Origin: Streptomyces paludis
Lineage (GTDB): Bacteria > Actinomycetota > Actinomycetes > Streptomycetales > Streptomycetaceae
DNA length: 64,000 nucleotides
Direction: 5' to 3'
Assembly: GCF_003344965.1 (NCBI RefSeq)
Contig: NZ_CP031194.1
Coordinates: forward strand, 5,890,001 to 5,954,000
The notes under the pieces were generated by a model, which did no database searches, had not been told where the DNA came from, and worked only from the letters and a program-made list of their open reading frames with translations. Positions within the stretch are counted from its first letter, which is position 1. The number at the start of each line of letters is the position of its first letter. Made by a program: the position numbers and the translations under genes. Of the stretch, positions 16,529 to 24,909 are shown piece after piece.

Positions 16529-18256
16529 ATGCCGCCCACGCTCGCCTCGCTCGTCCAGCACTCGGCGCTCCATCTGACCGTGCACGCGGGGGAGGACCGG
16601 CTGCGGACGCCCGTGCGGTGGGTGCACGCGAGTGAGCTGGCCGATCCCGTGCCGTACATGGAGGGCGGCGAGCTGCTCCTCATCACGGCGACCACGCTCG
16701 ACGCCGCGGATCCGGAGGCGATGCGGCGCTACGTACGGCGGCTGACCGGCGCGCGCGTGGCCGGGCTCGGCTTCGCGATCGGCGTGAACTACGACGAGAT
16801 CCCCGAGGCGCTCGTCACGGCGGCCCGCGAGGCCGGGCTGCCGCTGCTGGGCGTGCCGCGCCGGACCCCGTTCCTCGCCATCAGCAAGGCGGTGTCGGCG
16901 GCCCTCGCGGCCGACCAGTACCGCGCCGTCACCGCCGGGTTCGACGCCCAGCGCGAGCTGACCCGCGCGGCGCTCGCCGACGGGCCCGCCGGGCTGCTGG
17001 CCCGGCTCGCGGCGCATGTCGACGGCTGGGCCGCGCTGTACGGCGCGTCCGGCGCGGTCGTGGCCGTCGCCCCGGAGTGGGCCGCGCGGCGGGCGGCGCG
17101 GCTGACGGACGAGGTACGGCGGCTCCGTGAGCGGCCCGCGCCGGCGAGCGCGGTGGTGTCGGGGGCCGACGCCGGTCCCGATGCCGGTCCCGATGCCGAT
17201 GCCGATGCCGATGCCGATGCCGGTGGCGGTGGCGGTGGCGATGGCGGTCCCGATGGCGACGCCACCGCCACCGACGCCACCGACCGCGTCGAACTCCAGT
17301 CGCTCGGCACCGGCCGTCGCGTACGCGGCGCGCTCGCCGTAGGTACGGGCGCGGCGCTCGGGACCGCCGAGCGGTACGCCGTGCACTCCGCGATCGCCCT
17401 GCTCACCCTCACGACCGAGCGCTCCCGTGCCCTCCAGTCGGCCGAACAGCGCCTCGGCGCCGCCGTGTTGCGCATGCTGCTCGCCGGACAGTCCGACCAC
17501 GCGCGCGCCGTCGCGGGCGACCTGTACGGAGCGCTGCTGGACGCCCCGTTCCGGCTGCTGATCGCGGAGACCGCGACCGGACAGACCGCGGCTGTACGGG
17601 CCCCCGCCGCGCAGGGCGCCGCCGATCCGTCCGACCACCCGCTCCACGTCCTCACCGAGGTTCTGGAGGCGGCGGCGGCCCGGGCGGGCGAGCCCGTGCT
17701 CGCGGTCCCGGACGGCGAGGAGCGGCTCGCGGTCCTCGCCGTGGACGGCGGCTCGACCGTCACGACCTGCGTGGCGTACGCGCGGCGCGAGTCCGAGGAG
17801 GCGGGCGTCGTCATCGGCCTCTCCGCGCCCACCGGCCCCACGGCCACGGCAGGCGCCTACAAGCAGGCCGAACAGGCCCTCTCCGTGGCGCGCCGCCGGG
17901 GCCGCGCCCTGGTCGAGCACGAGGAACTCGCCGCCGGCTCCCTCCTGCCCCTGCTGGCCGACGACGCCGTACGCGCCTTCGCCGACGGCATGCTCCGCGC
18001 CCTGCGCGAACACGACGCCAAGGGCCGCGGCGACCTGGTGGCCTCGCTGCACGCCTGGCTCTCCCGCCACGGACAGTGGGACGCGGCGGCGGCCGACCTG
18101 GGCGTCCACCGCCATACGCTGCGCTACCGGATGCGCCGGGTGGAGGAGATCCTCGGCCGCTCCCTGGACGACCCGGACGTACGGATGGAACTGTGGCTGG
18201 CCCTGAAGACAACGGCCCCCAGCGCAACGCCGGAGGCCCAGTCCCCAACGGCGTAG
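16529..18256 (+). CDS. PucR-family transcriptional regulator
   Basis: A 575-aa regulator. The N-terminal PucR domain (about 1-125) starts LASLVQHSALHLTVHAGEDRLRTPVRWVHASELADP, and the C-terminal helix-turn-helix is WDAAAADLGVHRHTLRYRMRRVEEILGRSLDDPDVRMELWLAL. Between them is a variable linker with Asp/Ala and Gly repeats (about residues 211-250) and a GGDEF-like central region. PucR-type proteins sense small nitrogen compounds; the C. glutamicum GABA regulator GabR is of this type. Lying between gabT and a semialdehyde dehydrogenase gene, it is a likely activator of GABA catabolism. The 196 bp before it hold no gene. The 14-bp repeat array begins 71 bp after its stop. Confidence 0.88.
   Translation: MPPTLASLVQHSALHLTVHAGEDRLRTPVRWVHASELADPVPYMEGGELLLITATTLDAADPEAMRRYVRRLTGARVAGLGFAIGVNYDEIPEALVTAAREAGLPLLGVPRRTPFLAISKAVSAALAADQYRAVTAGFDAQRELTRAALADGPAGLLARLAAHVDGWAALYGASGAVVAVAPEWAARRAARLTDEVRRLRERPAPASAVVSGADAGPDAGPDADADADADAGGGGGGDGGPDGDATATDATDRVELQSLGTGRRVRGALAVGTGAALGTAERYAVHSAIALLTLTTERSRALQSAEQRLGAAVLRMLLAGQSDHARAVAGDLYGALLDAPFRLLIAETATGQTAAVRAPAAQGAADPSDHPLHVLTEVLEAAAARAGEPVLAVPDGEERLAVLAVDGGSTVTTCVAYARRESEEAGVVIGLSAPTGPTATAGAYKQAEQALSVARRRGRALVEHEELAAGSLLPLLADDAVRAFADGMLRALREHDAKGRGDLVASLHAWLSRHGQWDAAAADLGVHRHTLRYRMRRVEEILGRSLDDPDVRMELWLALKTTAPSATPEAQSPTA
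17160..17260 (+). repeat. In-frame microsatellite in the pucR linker
   Basis: Five tandem GATGCC hexamers (17192-17221), preceded by GATGCCGGTCCC copies and followed by GGTGGC/GATGGC copies, encode Asp-Ala and Gly runs in the linker of the PucR protein. The hexamer period keeps the frame, so length changes would alter only the linker. Confidence 0.85.
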
Positions 18257-18326
18257 CCCCCGACAGGCCCGCCCCCACCGACCGGCACCGGCTGCCCCCG
18301 CCCCGCCGCGCACGCCCCGCGCGGTC

Positions 18327-19173
18327 GCCGTACCGGCTGCGCCGTACCGGCTGCGCCGTACCGGCTGCGCCGTACCGGCTGCGCCGTACCGGCTGCGCCG
18401 TACCGGCTGCGCCGTACCGGCTGCGCCGTACCGGCTGCGCCGTACCGGCTGCGCCGTACCGGCTGCGCCGTACCGGCTGCGCCGTACCGGCTGCGCCGTA
18501 CCGGCTGCGCCGTACCGGCTGCGCCGTACCGGCTGCGCCGTACCGGCTGCGCCGTACCGGCTGCGCCGTACCGGCTGCGCCGTACCGGCTGCGCCGTACC
18601 GGCTGCGCCGTACCGGCTGCGCCGTACCGGCTGCGCCGTACCGGCTGCGCCGTACCGGCTGCGCCGTACCGGCTGCGCCGTACCGGCTGCGCCGTACCGG
18701 CTGCGCCGTACCGGCTGCGCCGTACCGGCTGCGCCGTACCGGCTGCGCCGTACCGGCTGCGCCGTACCGGCTGCGCCGTACCGGCTGCGCCGTACCGGCT
18801 GCGCCGTACCGGCTGCGCCGTACCGGCTGCGCCGTACCGGCTGCGCCGTACCGGCTGCGCCGTACCGGCTGCGCCGTACCGGCTGCGCCGTACCGGCTGC
18901 GCCGTACCGGCTGCGCCGTACGCCGTACCGGCTGCGCCGTACCGGCTGCGCCGTACCGGCTGCGCCGTACCGGCTGCGCCGTACCGGCTGCGCCGTACCG
19001 GCTGCGCCGTACCGGCTGCGCCGTACCGGCTGCGCCGTACCGGCTGCGCCGTACCGGCTGCGCCGTACCGGCTGCGCCGTACCGGCTGCGCCGTACCGGC
19101 TGCGCCGTACCGGCTGCGCCGTACCGGCTGCGCCGTACCGGCTGCGCCGTACCGGCTGCGCCGTACCGGCTGC
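18327..19173. repeat. 60-copy perfect 14-bp tandem repeat (minisatellite)
   Basis: The unit GCCGTACCGGCTGC is repeated head to tail without a single substitution that I can see: 42 copies (18327-18914), one 7-bp half unit GCCGTAC (18915-18921), then 18 copies (18922-19173), 847 bp in all. Each unit contains GTAC and an interrupted palindrome GCCG-TAC-CGGC. Because 14 is not a multiple of 3 and the unit has no stop in any phase, all six frames are open and each encodes a 14-residue repeat (RRTGCAVPAAPYRL in permuted phase on plus). No ribosome binding site or plausible start precedes it, so I treat it as non-coding. It fills most of the 1084-bp gap between pucR and the second aldehyde dehydrogenase gene. 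Confidence 0.97.
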
Positions 19174-19340
19174 GCCGCCGCGCATCGCCCCCACCCCACC
19201 CCGCCCCCGTACGACATTGCGGCACACCGCGACACCCCATCACTCCACCCCGGACAACCCCCCACGCGCCCCCACGCCCCTACCGTGGACCCCACACGGT
19301 CATTCACCCCCGGATCTACTCGGAAGGGCCCGGACCCGCC

Positions 19341-20786
19341 ATGACTTCCACCCACGCCTTCTGGCTCGCCGGCCGCCAGGCCACCGGCGACGACACGTTC
19401 GATGTCACCTCCCCCTGGGACAACCGGCTCGTCGGCACCGTCGCCGTGCCGACCGACGCCCAGATCGAGGAGGCCGTCGCGGCGGCGCACGCCGTGCGGG
19501 ACGAGTTCGCCGCGACGCCCGCGCATGTACGGGCCGCCGCCCTCGACCACGTCTCGCGCCGGCTCGCCGAGCGCACCGAGGAGATCGCCCGGCTGATCTC
19601 CGCCGAGAACGGCAAGCCGCTCAAGTGGGCCCGCGGCGAGGTCGGCCGGGCCGTCTCCGTCTTCCGGTTCGCCGCCGAGGAGGCCCGCCGCTTCAACGGC
19701 GGCGAGGCGCAGCGCCTGGACACCGACGCGGGCGGCACCGGCCGGCTCGCGCTGACCCGTCGCTTCCCGCGCGGCACCGTCCTCGGGATCGCGCCGTTCA
19801 ACTTCCCGCTCAACCTCTGCGCGCACAAGATCGCGCCCGCGATCGCGGCCGGCGCGCCGATCATCCTCAAGCCCGCCCCGGCGACACCGCTCTCCGGGCT
19901 GGTCCTCGGCGAGCTGCTGGCCGAGACGGACCTCCCGGCCGGCTCCTGGTCCGTACTGCCCGTGCCGAACGACCGGATGCCCGCCCTCGTCCAGGACGAG
20001 CGGCTGCCGGTGATCTCCTTCACCGGCTCCGACAAGGTCGGCTACGCGATCATGGATTCGGTGCCGCGCAAGCACTGCACCCTGGAGCTGGGCGGCAACG
20101 GCGCGGCCGTCGTCCTCGCCGACTACGCGAGCGACCAGGACCTCGACTGGGCCGCGACCCGGATCGCCACCTTCTCGAACTACCAGGGCGGCCAGTCCTG
20201 CATCTCCGTACAGCGCGTGATCGCGGACGCGTCCGTGTACGACCGGCTGGTGCCCAGGATCGTCGCCGCCGTCGAGGCCCAGACCACCGGTGACCCCGCC
20301 GACGACACCACGGATGTCGGTCCGCTCGTCAGCGAGGACGCCGCCAGGCGCGTCGAGGGCTGGGTCGACGAGGCGGTACGGGCCGGGGCCCAGCTGCTGA
20401 CCGGCGGCAAGCGGGACGGGGCGTCCTACGCGCCCACCGTCCTCGCCGAGGTCCCCGCGGACAGCACCCTCGCCCAGGAGGAGGTCTTCGGACCCGTCCT
20501 GACGCTCCAGCGGGTGGACGGCGAGGCCGCGGCGTTCGGGACGGTGAACGGCTCGAAGTACGGCCTCCAGGCAGGGGTGTTCACCCATGACCTCCAGGCC
20601 GCCTTCCGCGCCCACCGCGCCCTGGAGGTCGGCGGCGTGATCATCGGCGACGTCCCGTCGTACCGCGCCGACCAGATGCCGTACGGCGGAGTCAAGCAGT
20701 CCGGGGTCGGCCGCGAGGGCGTGCGGTTCGCGATGGAGGACTACACGTACGAGCGGGTCCTGGTGCTGACGGGACTGGACTTGTAG
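19341..20786 (+). CDS. Aldehyde dehydrogenase, probable succinate-semialdehyde dehydrogenase
   Basis: A 481-aa NAD(P)-dependent aldehyde dehydrogenase with APFNFPLNLCAHKIAPAIAAG, general base E249 in LELGGN, nucleophile C287 in GGQSCISVQR, and EEVFGPVLTL. ATG at 19341 follows a GGAAGG sequence. The position after gabT and the PucR regulator argues for oxidation of succinate semialdehyde to succinate, the last step of GABA use. The LELGGN/GGQSC signatures also occur in lactaldehyde and other non-specific dehydrogenases, so the substrate is inferred. The 14-bp array ends 167 bp upstream, so any leader or promoter lies close to or inside it. Confidence 0.85.
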   Translation: MTSTHAFWLAGRQATGDDTFDVTSPWDNRLVGTVAVPTDAQIEEAVAAAHAVRDEFAATPAHVRAAALDHVSRRLAERTEEIARLISAENGKPLKWARGEVGRAVSVFRFAAEEARRFNGGEAQRLDTDAGGTGRLALTRRFPRGTVLGIAPFNFPLNLCAHKIAPAIAAGAPIILKPAPATPLSGLVLGELLAETDLPAGSWSVLPVPNDRMPALVQDERLPVISFTGSDKVGYAIMDSVPRKHCTLELGGNGAAVVLADYASDQDLDWAATRIATFSNYQGGQSCISVQRVIADASVYDRLVPRIVAAVEAQTTGDPADDTTDVGPLVSEDAARRVEGWVDEAVRAGAQLLTGGKRDGASYAPTVLAEVPADSTLAQEEVFGPVLTLQRVDGEAAAFGTVNGSKYGLQAGVFTHDLQAAFRAHRALEVGGVIIGDVPSYRADQMPYGGVKQSGVGREGVRFAMEDYTYERVLVLTGLDL

Positions 20787-20806
20787 GAGGTACGGGGAGC
20801 GGCGCG

Positions 20807-20853
20807 CCCGCACCGGTCGAGGCACGCGTCCCGTGTTCCACGACTGGTGCGGG
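20807..20853 (+). terminator. Hairpin after the second aldehyde dehydrogenase gene
   Basis: Stem arms 20807-20819 and 20841-20853 pair over 13 bp with one G-U, with a 21-nt loop, 20 bp after the TAG. No T-tract. Probably a factor-dependent or weak terminator. Confidence 0.5.
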
Positions 20854-20983
20854 TGCCCGGGGTCGGGTACATCTCGGAGGGATACACCGGAGGGAGACAA
20901 GGGACGCGGACGCGTCCCGGGTCCCCTTCCGCTCCCCTCCCCATCCCCCTCCCACCCCCACTCCGCGGCGAGGTGATGTCCTC

Positions 20984-23008
20984 ATGTCCGCTCCACCCAC
21001 CCGCTCGACGCACTCCGACCCGTCCCGTCCCTCCGCACCGCATGAACGTTCCGGTGAACCTTCCGGCCCGCCCAAGGTCTCCGAGCGCGAGGCCCGCCGG
21101 GTCGCGGAAGCCGCCCGCGAGCAGGGCTGGCGCAGGCCGAGCTTCGCCAAGGAGATGTTCCTCGGCCGCTTCCGCCTCGATCTGATCCATCCGCACCCGC
21201 TGCCCGCGCCCGACGACGTACGGCGCGGCGAGGAGTTCCTGGCGAAGGCGCGCGCGTTCTGCGAGACCCGGATCGACGGCGCGCTGATCGAGCGCGAGGC
21301 CCGGATCCCCGACGAGGTGATCCGCGGCCTCAAGGAGCTGGGCGCACTCGGGATGAAGATCGACACCGCGTACGGCGGCCTCGGCCTCACCCAGGTGTAC
21401 TACAACAAGGCCCTCGCGCTCTTCGGCACCGCCAGCCCCGCGGTCGGCGCGCTGCTCTCCGCGCATCAGTCGATCGGCGTACCGCAGCCGCTCAAGCTCT
21501 TCGGCACGCCGGAGCAGAAGGACGCCTTCCTGCCGAGGCTGGCCCGTACGGACATCTCCGCGTTCCTCCTCACCGAGCCGGACGTGGGCTCCGACCCGGC
21601 CAGGCTGGCGACGACGGCCGTGCGGGACGGCGACGCGTATGTGCTCGACGGGGTGAAGCTGTGGACGACCAACGGGGTCGTCGCGGATCTGCTGGTGGTG
21701 ATGGCCAGAGTCCCGAAGCCGGAAGGCGCCGAAGAGGCCCCGGAGGGGAGCCGGGGCGGGATCACCGCGTTCGTCGTCGAGGCGGACTCCCCGGGCATCA
21801 CGGTCGAGCACCGTAACGCCTTCATGGGCCTGCGCGGCCTGGAGAACGGCGTCACGCGCTTCCACCGGGTCCGGGTCCCGGCGGCGAACCGGATCGGCCC
21901 CGAGGGCGCGGGCCTCAAGATCGCCCTCACCACCCTCAACACCGGCCGGCTCTCGCTCCCCGCGATGTGCGTGGGCGCGGGCAAGTGGTGTCTGCGGATC
22001 GCCCGCGAGTGGTCGGGCGCCCGTGAGCAGTGGGGCCGGCCGGTGGCCCGGCACGAGGCGGTGGGCGCGAAGATCTCGTTCATCGCGGCGACCACGTTCG
22101 CGCTGGAGGCGGTCGTGGACCTGTCCTCCCAGATGGCGGACGAGGACCGCAACGACATCCGGATCGAGGCGGCCCTCGCCAAGCTGTACGGCTCCGAGAT
22201 GGGCTGGCTGATCGCCGACGAACTCGTCCAGATCCGCGGCGGCCGGGGCTTCGAGACCGCCGACTCGCTGGCCGCCCGCGGCGAACGGGCCGTCCCCGCC
22301 GAGCAGATGCTCCGCGACATGCGGATCAACCGGATCTTCGAGGGCTCCACCGAGATCATGCATCTGCTGATCGCGCGCGAGGCGGTCGACGCGCATCTCG
22401 CCGTCGCCGGGGACATCATCGACCCGGACACCTCCCTCTCCGACAAGGCGCGGGCGGGCGCGAAGGCGGGGCGGTTCTACGCGGGCTGGCTGCCGAAGCT
22501 GGTCGCGGGCCCCGGCCAACTGCCCGGCTCGTACGCCGAGTTCCATCCCGCCGGGCATCCGGATCTCGCCGTACACCTGCGCTATGTCGAACGGACCGCG
22601 CGCAAGCTCGCCCGCTCCACCTTCTACGCCATGTCGCGCTGGCAGGGCCGGATGGAGACCAAACAGGGCTTCCTGGGCCGGATCGTCGACATCGGCGCCG
22701 AGCTGTTCGCGATGAGCGCCGCGTGTGTACGGGCCGAGATGCTGCGGGCGAACAGGGACCACGGACGCGAGGCGTACCAACTGGCCGACGTGTTCTGCCG
22801 GCAGGCGCGGATCCGGGTCGAGGAACTCTTCCACCGGCTCTGGACCAACACCGACGAACCGGACCGCCGGGTGGTGGACGGCGTCCTGGCCGGTACGTAC
22901 ACCTGGCTGGAGGAGGGGGCGGTGGACCCGAGCGGCACCGGCCCGTGGATCGCGGACGCGGCGCCGGGACCGACGGAACGGGAGAACGTGCACCGGCCGA
23001 TCCGCTGA
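20984..23008 (+). CDS. Long-form acyl-CoA dehydrogenase
   Basis: A 674-aa FAD acyl-CoA dehydrogenase, longer than the usual 380-400 aa because of an N-terminal extension and a C-terminal helical domain, as in VLCAD/ACAD9-like proteins. Seen: LKELGALGMKIDTAYGGLGLTQVYYNKALALFG, FLLTEPDVGSDPARL (FAD and substrate contacts), VKLWTTNG, LQ-type substrate-channel residues in VQIRGGRGFETADSL, and the probable catalytic base E453 in FEGSTEIMHLL. ATG at 20984 has GAGGTGATG upstream. It would desaturate fatty acyl-CoAs in beta-oxidation. It stands alone between the GABA genes and the convergent zinc-ribbon gene, with a strong terminator after it. Confidence 0.9.
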   Translation: MSAPPTRSTHSDPSRPSAPHERSGEPSGPPKVSEREARRVAEAAREQGWRRPSFAKEMFLGRFRLDLIHPHPLPAPDDVRRGEEFLAKARAFCETRIDGALIEREARIPDEVIRGLKELGALGMKIDTAYGGLGLTQVYYNKALALFGTASPAVGALLSAHQSIGVPQPLKLFGTPEQKDAFLPRLARTDISAFLLTEPDVGSDPARLATTAVRDGDAYVLDGVKLWTTNGVVADLLVVMARVPKPEGAEEAPEGSRGGITAFVVEADSPGITVEHRNAFMGLRGLENGVTRFHRVRVPAANRIGPEGAGLKIALTTLNTGRLSLPAMCVGAGKWCLRIAREWSGAREQWGRPVARHEAVGAKISFIAATTFALEAVVDLSSQMADEDRNDIRIEAALAKLYGSEMGWLIADELVQIRGGRGFETADSLAARGERAVPAEQMLRDMRINRIFEGSTEIMHLLIAREAVDAHLAVAGDIIDPDTSLSDKARAGAKAGRFYAGWLPKLVAGPGQLPGSYAEFHPAGHPDLAVHLRYVERTARKLARSTFYAMSRWQGRMETKQGFLGRIVDIGAELFAMSAACVRAEMLRANRDHGREAYQLADVFCRQARIRVEELFHRLWTNTDEPDRRVVDGVLAGTYTWLEEGAVDPSGTGPWIADAAPGPTERENVHRPIR

Positions 23009-23019
23009 CGGGCCGGGCG

Positions 23020-23049
23020 GCCGAGGGGCCGGGCGGCCGGCCCCTCGGC
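23020..23049. terminator. Bidirectional hairpin between convergent genes
   Basis: A perfect 13-bp stem (23020-23032 with 23037-23049) and 4-nt loop GCGG, between the acyl-CoA dehydrogenase stop (23008) and the minus-strand stop at 23066. Very GC-rich, no T-tract on either side. Confidence 0.75.
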
Positions 23050-23065
23050 GCGCCACCTGGTCAAC

Positions 23066-23725
23066 TCATCGTCGGGTGCCGCAGGCAGGACAGAAGGCGG
23101 CCGACGCGGGCAGGTCGGCATGGCAGGACCCGCAGGTGTCGGGCCGGGCCAGCTGGTGGCCGCAGCCCGGGCAGAAGGCGCTGCCCCGGGTCTCGGCGCG
23201 GCACTGCGGGCACACCAACTGCCGTGCCGCCTGGCCGTCGAAGCGCTGCCCGGCCTGCTGTCCGGCCGCGTACGCCCGCTCCGAGGCCATGTCGTTGAGC
23301 CCGCGCTGACGGGCCGCGACGGCCTCGGCGGCGGTGTCCGGCGCGCAATTGAGACAGATTCCCTGCTCGGCGTTCCAGCAGCGGTTGCAGACGTAGTTCG
23401 TGCACCGCGCGCAGCGGTTGAAGTGCCCCTGGGCGTTGGATATCGCGCGCTGGAAGGCGGCGTCACGCGCACTGCCGTACCCCGCCCCGGCCAGCCCGTC
23501 CGCCGCGTTCGACACCCCGCTGCCGGTCCGCCCGAACAGCCCCCAGGCGGCGTTCACGCCCCGGCCGACCCAACCGGCGACCCGCCCGCTGGTGTACGGC
23601 TCGAACGGGGAGCGCCAGGTGTCCTGACACCGGTTGCAGGAGAACTCGAACTGGAAGCCGGCCCCCGTGCCCTGCTGTTCGCACAGGTCCCGGTAGTTGT
23701 TGCTGAAGTAGATCTCTGTACTCAT
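23066..23725 (-). CDS. Multi-zinc-ribbon protein of unknown function
   Basis: A 219-aa Cys-rich protein. Cys pairs are spread along it: CNRC (30-33), CARC...CNRCWNAEQGICLNC in the middle, then CPQC...CPGC and CGSC...CPAC at the C-terminus, giving at least four probable zinc ribbons. Between the first two pairs is a Gly/Ala-rich amphipathic segment (GRVAGWVGRGVNAAWGLFGRTGSGVSNAADGLAGAG). No signal peptide. ATG at 23725 is preceded by GGGGAGG. The pattern suggests a scaffold or nucleic-acid/protein adaptor; I do not recognise a specific function. It stands alone and is divergent from the lipoprotein gene. Confidence 0.8.
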   Translation of the reverse strand: MSTEIYFSNNYRDLCEQQGTGAGFQFEFSCNRCQDTWRSPFEPYTSGRVAGWVGRGVNAAWGLFGRTGSGVSNAADGLAGAGYGSARDAAFQRAISNAQGHFNRCARCTNYVCNRCWNAEQGICLNCAPDTAAEAVAARQRGLNDMASERAYAAGQQAGQRFDGQAARQLVCPQCRAETRGSAFCPGCGHQLARPDTCGSCHADLPASAAFCPACGTRR

Positions 23726-23981
23726 CCGTACCTCCCCGCGCGGCGACACCGCGCCCCCAGTGGCTTGTTCACGCTCCAGCCGATTGACGCGCGGGGCGCT
23801 GTCCCGTACCGGTGCGAGGCACACAGTGACACATCTGTGCGGGTTGGCGTGCGGCTGTCGTATTTACGCGGCCGGGATACGCGCCGATACCGAGGCGCGG
23901 CCGGGGACGAGCGCGCTCCATGGCGCACAATCGGGGACCGGGCGCGCGATCGCGCGGCGCGAGCGCGCCGGCGATGGACTC

Positions 23982-24749
23982 ATGACGGGGGTGCGGATGT
24001 TCCGGGCTGTGCGGGAAGCGGTCGTGTGGGTGGTGGCCGGGGCGGTGGTGATCGGTCTCGCCGGATGCAGCGGGGGCGGGGAGGGCGGCGCGGACGGCAA
24101 GGGCGGTCCCTCGGCTTCCGCCTCCGGGTCCGCCGCTGCTTCCGCTTCCGCCGCCGCGCCCGCGCCGGTCTCCCTGGCCCGGCTCACCGCCGCCTCGTTC
24201 ACGGACGGCGAGAAGGTCGGGATGTACACCGCCTCCGAGTACGCCCTCGGTGTCCCGCTCGGCGAGAACTACACCGCCTCACCGGCCGTCTGCCGGCCGC
24301 TGGTCAGTCTCACCGAGGGCGCCACCGCGTTCGACCCGGTCGCCGAGGTCCACCGCAGGGTCGACATCCCCGACGAGATCCTGGGCCTGACCGTCTCCGT
24401 ACAGCTGCGCTCGTACGCGGCCCAAGGCGCGCGCGGTGTCATGAAGGCGCTGGGCGCGGCCGGGCGGGCGTGTGCGGGCGGGTTCACCGAGGAGCGGGCC
24501 GTGGCGCGGGCGAAGTATCTGAAGGTGGAACCGGCCAAGGCGCCCGGCGTGGGGGACGAGGCCCGCGCGTACCGCTTCACGATCCTCGATGTGAAAGGCG
24601 AGGAGAAGCTTTACGAATATCTGACCGTTGTACGTTCCGGTTCCGTCACGCTCGCCTTCCGGGCCGAAATCGCCGGGATCCAGGATGTCGGGGGAGTGCC
24701 CGCGGAGATCGTCCGGGCCCAGTGGGAGAAATTCAGGTCCGCGCGGTAA
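23982..24749 (+). CDS. Putative lipoprotein
   Basis: A 255-aa secreted protein. The N-terminus has basic residues, a hydrophobic stretch VVWVVAGAVVIGLAGC and a lipobox with C29. A Gly/Ser/Ala linker (about 30-55) leads to a folded domain with ASFTDGEKVGMYTASEYALGVPLGENY, CRPLVSLTEG and YEYLTVVRSGSVTLAFRAEI. The layout is common for Streptomyces cell-surface lipoproteins, but I cannot name a family. Alternative starts at GTG 23991 or ATG 23997 would only shorten the signal peptide. It stands alone 160 bp before dxr. Confidence 0.75.
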   Translation: MTGVRMFRAVREAVVWVVAGAVVIGLAGCSGGGEGGADGKGGPSASASGSAAASASAAAPAPVSLARLTAASFTDGEKVGMYTASEYALGVPLGENYTASPAVCRPLVSLTEGATAFDPVAEVHRRVDIPDEILGLTVSVQLRSYAAQGARGVMKALGAAGRACAGGFTEERAVARAKYLKVEPAKAPGVGDEARAYRFTILDVKGEEKLYEYLTVVRSGSVTLAFRAEIAGIQDVGGVPAEIVRAQWEKFRSAR

Positions 24750-24783
24750 GCCCGCGGTAGGCCGCGATAAGCGCGCGGTAAGG
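24739..24783 (+). repeat. Short imperfect direct repeats before dxr
   Basis: Four imperfect copies of a CGCGGTAAG-like element run across the end of the lipoprotein gene and its 3' flank. They may be slippage products or a protein-binding cluster upstream of dxr. Confidence 0.4.
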
Positions 24784-24909
24784 AATCGACGGGAAGCGCC
24801 AAGGGAATTCGGCCACCGGCGGGCGGCCAAGTCAGCACAGACCGGCGCACAGCGACATCCGCGGGGGCGCGCTGTCGGAGCGGCCCGCGGATGAGGCAAG
24901 AATGGGGGC

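Noticed and set aside
18327..19173. CRISPR array
   Set aside because: Units are contiguous 14-mers with no spacers and no cas genes nearby.
15068..19243. A 1391-codon minus-strand open frame, with similar long frames on both strands
   Set aside because: They are open only because the 14-bp repeat has no stop in any phase and because they shadow the P-loop and pucR genes; no ribosome binding site or independent coding signal.
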